64,000 nucleotides of DNA from Sporothrix humicola. Its lineage: Eukaryota; Ascomycota; Sordariomycetes; Ophiostomatales; Ophiostomataceae. The notes beneath the pieces are model-generated. The model was not told the origin of the DNA. It made no database searches and saw nothing but the letters and a program-made list of their open reading frames with translations. Numbering within the stretch: position 1 is the stretch's first letter; each line of letters begins with the position of its first letter. The position numbers were made by a program, and so were the translations under genes. The stretch covers positions 1 through 64,000 of the forward strand of contig WNYE01000021.1 of NCBI GenBank assembly GCA_021396245.1. Direction: 5' to 3'. Of the stretch, positions 60,481 to 64,000 are shown one piece after another.

Positions 60481-62958
60481 GACCCTGATCGAGATGAAGA
60501 TGGAGAAAAGAGAGAGAAAGAAGGAAAAGAAAAAGGGGCACGCATATTTTCCTTCAAAACATTGAAAACAGCGCTACTGACGGCGTGTTAGTGCGGAAGC
60601 TTGGGGAGCCCACCGGGCTGAATACGAAGATTTTCGAGAAGCTAGACCTTTCTAGCGAATAAGAATCAAAGGAAAGCAGGAAAACAAAACAGGTGGGGGA
60701 CAGATCGGGGCGGCGCCGTGGTCTCCGGGAGCGAAGGACAGTACAGTTAACTAGAAACAAGACAGAGTTGCTGACTCTGACCACCATTCATGAGAACACC
60801 TTTTGGTCCCTGAATGAAGACCCTTGGGGTCAAGAGGCGTGCTGTCAGTGTCAAGCCATCTGGTAAGTTGTTAGCCATAACAATGAGAATTTCACCGTGC
60901 GATATAATACTTGCCGCTTGTCAATTTCTGTCGTAATATCGTGACCACTCTCGCATATGACGTCGTTTTTTGTCCAATGGAAGAGGAAGTGCGCAAACTG
61001 CCAAGTGAAAGGAAGCCCTCTCTGTGTTCGTTCACGATGTGATGAGGGGTCTACCAGGCGGTTGAATAACTGGTCCTAATACTGGATTTATGAGGCTGTC
61101 CCGGTAGAGGTGACACGATCACTGCAGCCAAGATCTGCCCGGGCAGGAACAGACGGGCGGCAGCCGCATTCGGGAAGCCACATTAGTTGCAGTCACGGGG
61201 GTCGTCAATGTAAAAATATCTCGGTGGCTCCTGCCATGTTGTGCGACACAAAACAGGTACGGTTGCTTCGGAGAAACAGAGGTTCAGAAGAAAGTACCGG
61301 ACCACTGCTTTGTTCCTTCCTCGAGACTGAAATCTCAAATTCTATCCGGATGGACTGGGAAAGCGAGAGCAGAAACGAAATAGGGGGTGGGCATATGTCA
61401 TTTCCCGATCTGTATTTCAATGATGGCGCCAACAGCCAACGGGAGGCCGGAAAACTAAATCGTGCCTTCCCAGATTGGAGTGGGACAATAACATGAGGTC
61501 GAAACGGAAAGCGCAACCCACGAAGGGCAAGAGAAATATCCTGAAAAGCTTCTATTCAGCGCTGTAACAAGGAACAATGACACTCTACGGCGTTTAATAC
61601 TCATCGTATGGCAGGTTTATTTTGCACAGAATGAGTTGCCGGCTGCGAGAAAATCACTTTCTGTAAAACACACCTGATATGGAAAGCTATGCGTAACTGG
61701 CTAGCCAGCAGTTGTTTCCGGCGAGCAGGGACTGGCAATTTTCTCGTTTTCGCTTTTCTCATTTTCATCTGGTATTTTTCTTCAGGCGCATTGCCTCCTT
61801 TTCTCTGGTCCTTCCTCATGTTCCTTCCATATTTCGCGCCTTCCTTCTGTTCTTTTTGTTTCCAGGCTAGCCCAGACAGGTAAGAACGACTGGCCTTTAA
61901 GCGATGGGAGGTCTGGGGCTGAACTCTAAAATGGCCGCGCGACACAAGGAAGTAACCTTTCGGGGGCCAGTGGGCCACATGAAAGCGGAGACATGTGGCC
62001 CTGTGGAGTCGAAAAATGTTGTGAGTGAAAATATCTGCCGGGAAAAAAGACGATGGTCAGTGATGTGATCAGTGAACAAGGACTTTTTTTCGTATTCCGC
62101 CCACGTGGTTGGGAATCCATTTTACTCCGTACAGTTGATTTTCGTAGCCTTGCAACATGGTGAGAACCTCATGAATCTGGAGATGTCTGCTTTACACTGC
62201 ACATTATATAAAATACATGTCCTTCTCTCTCAACTCAAGAGACTGCTACGTCAAGCAGGACAGGAAACGCCAAGCTGACCTACAAGGCTAACAAAAAACC
62301 TAAAGAAAAAGGTTAACAAAAGTATGGGGAAAAATCAAGGTCGGGGAAATCAATTGGTCCGTAACAGGAAAAAAGCTGCTACCAACCAAATTTTAATATA
62401 AAACCTCTAATTTTTCTCAAGCGGCCTGCTGGTGCCAGGTAGTGTCCCGACTGATCACAGGAAGAGCTCACTTTCTTGATTATGCCATATACTGAGTATC
62501 CTCCCAGACAGACGACGTCACCATGTTGTTGTGTACCGCGAAATGCCGTTCCCAAAAGCAACTTGTGTCGTGCAACGCAATCTATGTCTTGCCAGGCTGA
62601 GCACGATTTAGAGCCTCGGCGGGAAGGCACCACCCGGTGCTCAGAGAAGACGACGATGCAGCATGTTTCAAACTCAGGGACTGGGAGTGCCTCACAAATA
62701 ACGAGTAGTTTCGAGCCTTTCTGCACGTTCTGCACCTATTGTGCTCCGCCAAGGCCACCTGTAAGTCCAATTTTAAAATGGCGACAAGGATGTCGGCGAG
62801 GCCTAAGCCAGCCATCCGCCGGTTGGCCAGTTTTGTCCATCGTGGGTGCTGCACTTGAAAGACGCAATCCCCCGTAGCGCGCGTTCTTCTCATCCCACTC
62901 GGGCTCACCTTGTCCTGGAGTGGTCAAGGCGGATTGGGTTGGTCTAAACCGCCAGTTC

Positions 62959-62984
62959 GGAATTGGGAATTGGGAGTTGGGAAT
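62959..62984 (+). repeat. Heptamer repeat GGAATTG
   Basis: Two exact copies, a third with one change (GGAGTTG) and a partial fourth. It lies in non-coding DNA. Confidence 0.75.
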
Positions 62985-64000
62985 CGTTTTGGCATTTCGC
63001 TGCACACACAGGCACATCGTGGGAGGCGCCAAGCCAAACGAGGCAGATATCTCACAGGCACCTGCATTTTGAACCGTTTCTGAGCCATTGAGAAAGACTT
63101 GTTCCTGAGAAATAAAATCCGCGAGGCAAGCGCGAACAGAAGAGCCTTCCCGGGCTGCCACTTTTTTTTCTCCTTGTGTGCCTGCCTGTTCCTGTCTTGT
63201 CCAGGAAAGGCAGGCATCCCGCACAAGCTGAGCAAGAACGAGAGAGAAACAAAAGCAAGACAGACACAGATTGAGCGTTTCAAGCACGTTCTTGGGGCTT
63301 TCCAGAAAGTCCCCGAATGGCCACTCTTATCTCGGTGTCTCTTTTTTTTTTTTGTTAAACGTCAGCTGCGAATTGCACTTACGTTTGAATTTCTCGTATT
63401 TCGCTCCGCGCCGCCATATGTTGGGTAAGATAACTTGCCCAAACAGCCACAGTCGCTCCTGCCTCAAAAATGATGTCCCATACGAAAAGCATAAAACCAG
63501 GAAGGAACAAGAAGGAACTTTGGTCAAATCATTATTCTGCCGTATCTTACGCATCAAGAAGAGTTACCTATCAGATTAATATGTTATCAACAGCTCAACT
63601 CCTTTAAGTAAGCCCTTGTTTGTCGCAACGGTTTTTGACAATGAGTGCCCTAAAACGGTGGCGCCATGGCTGCCCCTGAAAGACGTCGCCCTCAACAAGC
63701 AAAAGTAAATACAGCGTGGAAAATGCAGGCGCTACTGGCAACACTCCATTGCACCTTCCCTCGCAAAACCCCGTCACGCCTGCAAATGATGCGATTCCTT
63801 CCGTCTCTGATGAGAGGGGTGTTTATCTTACTCGGGACGTCGTAAATCCTGTCTTCGTCCTCCTTCTTCCTTTGCTTGTATTGTTTTGTTATTTTCTTGC
63901 TCTCATGCAACATTCCCTCTGTTCCTTGGCCACGCCCAGCCGTCCAGCCCGCCCGTCCAGCTATTTTCGGCAGCGCGATCTCCCAAGACATACGTCGTAA

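Larger units (their letters stand above)
53932..64000. other. 10-kb gene desert with the chitin synthase leader at its left end
   Basis: From 53.9 to about 56.2 kb the plus strand is purine-rich (pyrimidine-rich in the chitin synthase sense), consistent with a long leader and promoter of that gene. Long minus-strand frames there (55292-56203, 55414-56364) are Ser/Phe/Leu/Cys-rich by-products of the tract. From 56.3 to 64 kb nothing on either strand resembles a known protein; the longest candidate (57567-58106, plus, 179 codons) has no family resemblance and no splice partners. CTCCGTA/TACGGAG motifs occur at 56388, 56734, 57079, 59025, 59730 and 62125. Confidence 0.55.

Overview
This is a stretch of nuclear chromosome from a filamentous ascomycete (Pezizomycotina, most likely a Sordariomycete). 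The evidence is that nearly every recognisable gene is a conserved fungal housekeeping gene. Introns are short (mostly 56-103 nt), with GTRNGT donors, a CTAAC branch site about 10-20 nt before the acceptor, and YAG acceptors. A mariner/Tc1 relic carries a RIP-like mutation pattern, and a class IV chitin synthase and a Reg1/DUF1752 protein are present. I cannot name the species from sequence alone.

Layout from left to right. 1-7.2 kb is gene-free apart from a decayed Tc1/mariner transposon (about 3.3-4.4 kb). At 7.2-16.7 kb a poly-Gln helix-turn-helix protein (minus strand) is divergent from a mitochondrial RNase II-family exoribonuclease (cyt-4/DSS1 type, plus), which converges on a Reg1-like PP1 regulatory subunit (minus). 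16.7-28.4 kb has no supportable gene. At 28.4-35.7 kb are TRM5 and NUS1 (both minus), with COG6 (plus) divergent from NUS1. At 37.8-46.4 kb are a SERCA-type Ca2+-ATPase (plus), the proteasome beta-3 subunit (minus), a TUG/UBX protein (plus) and ribosomal protein eL36 (minus). At 48.6-53.7 kb a small secreted cysteine-containing protein (plus) converges on a class IV chitin synthase (minus). 53.9-64 kb is gene-free except for the chitin synthase leader.

Most reading frames are broken by introns, so the true starts of cyt-4, Reg1, NUS1, COG6, SERCA, PUP3, UBX, eL36 and the secreted protein had to be rebuilt from splice signals. Each rebuilt model gives a phase-consistent join and a protein of plausible length for its family. 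Themes are the secretory pathway (NUS1, COG6, SERCA, chitin synthase), ubiquitin-proteasome/p97 (beta-3 and UBX sharing one divergent promoter), and RNA maturation (TRM5, RNase II).

I found no biosynthetic cluster, defence system, CRISPR array, confident tRNA or other clearly new system. The most interesting points are the nonsense-only decay of the transposon, a 7-mer (TACGGAG/CTCCGTA) that recurs only in non-coding DNA, the 3-nt and 19-nt coding exons of PUP3, and two gene deserts with strong purine/pyrimidine strand asymmetry.
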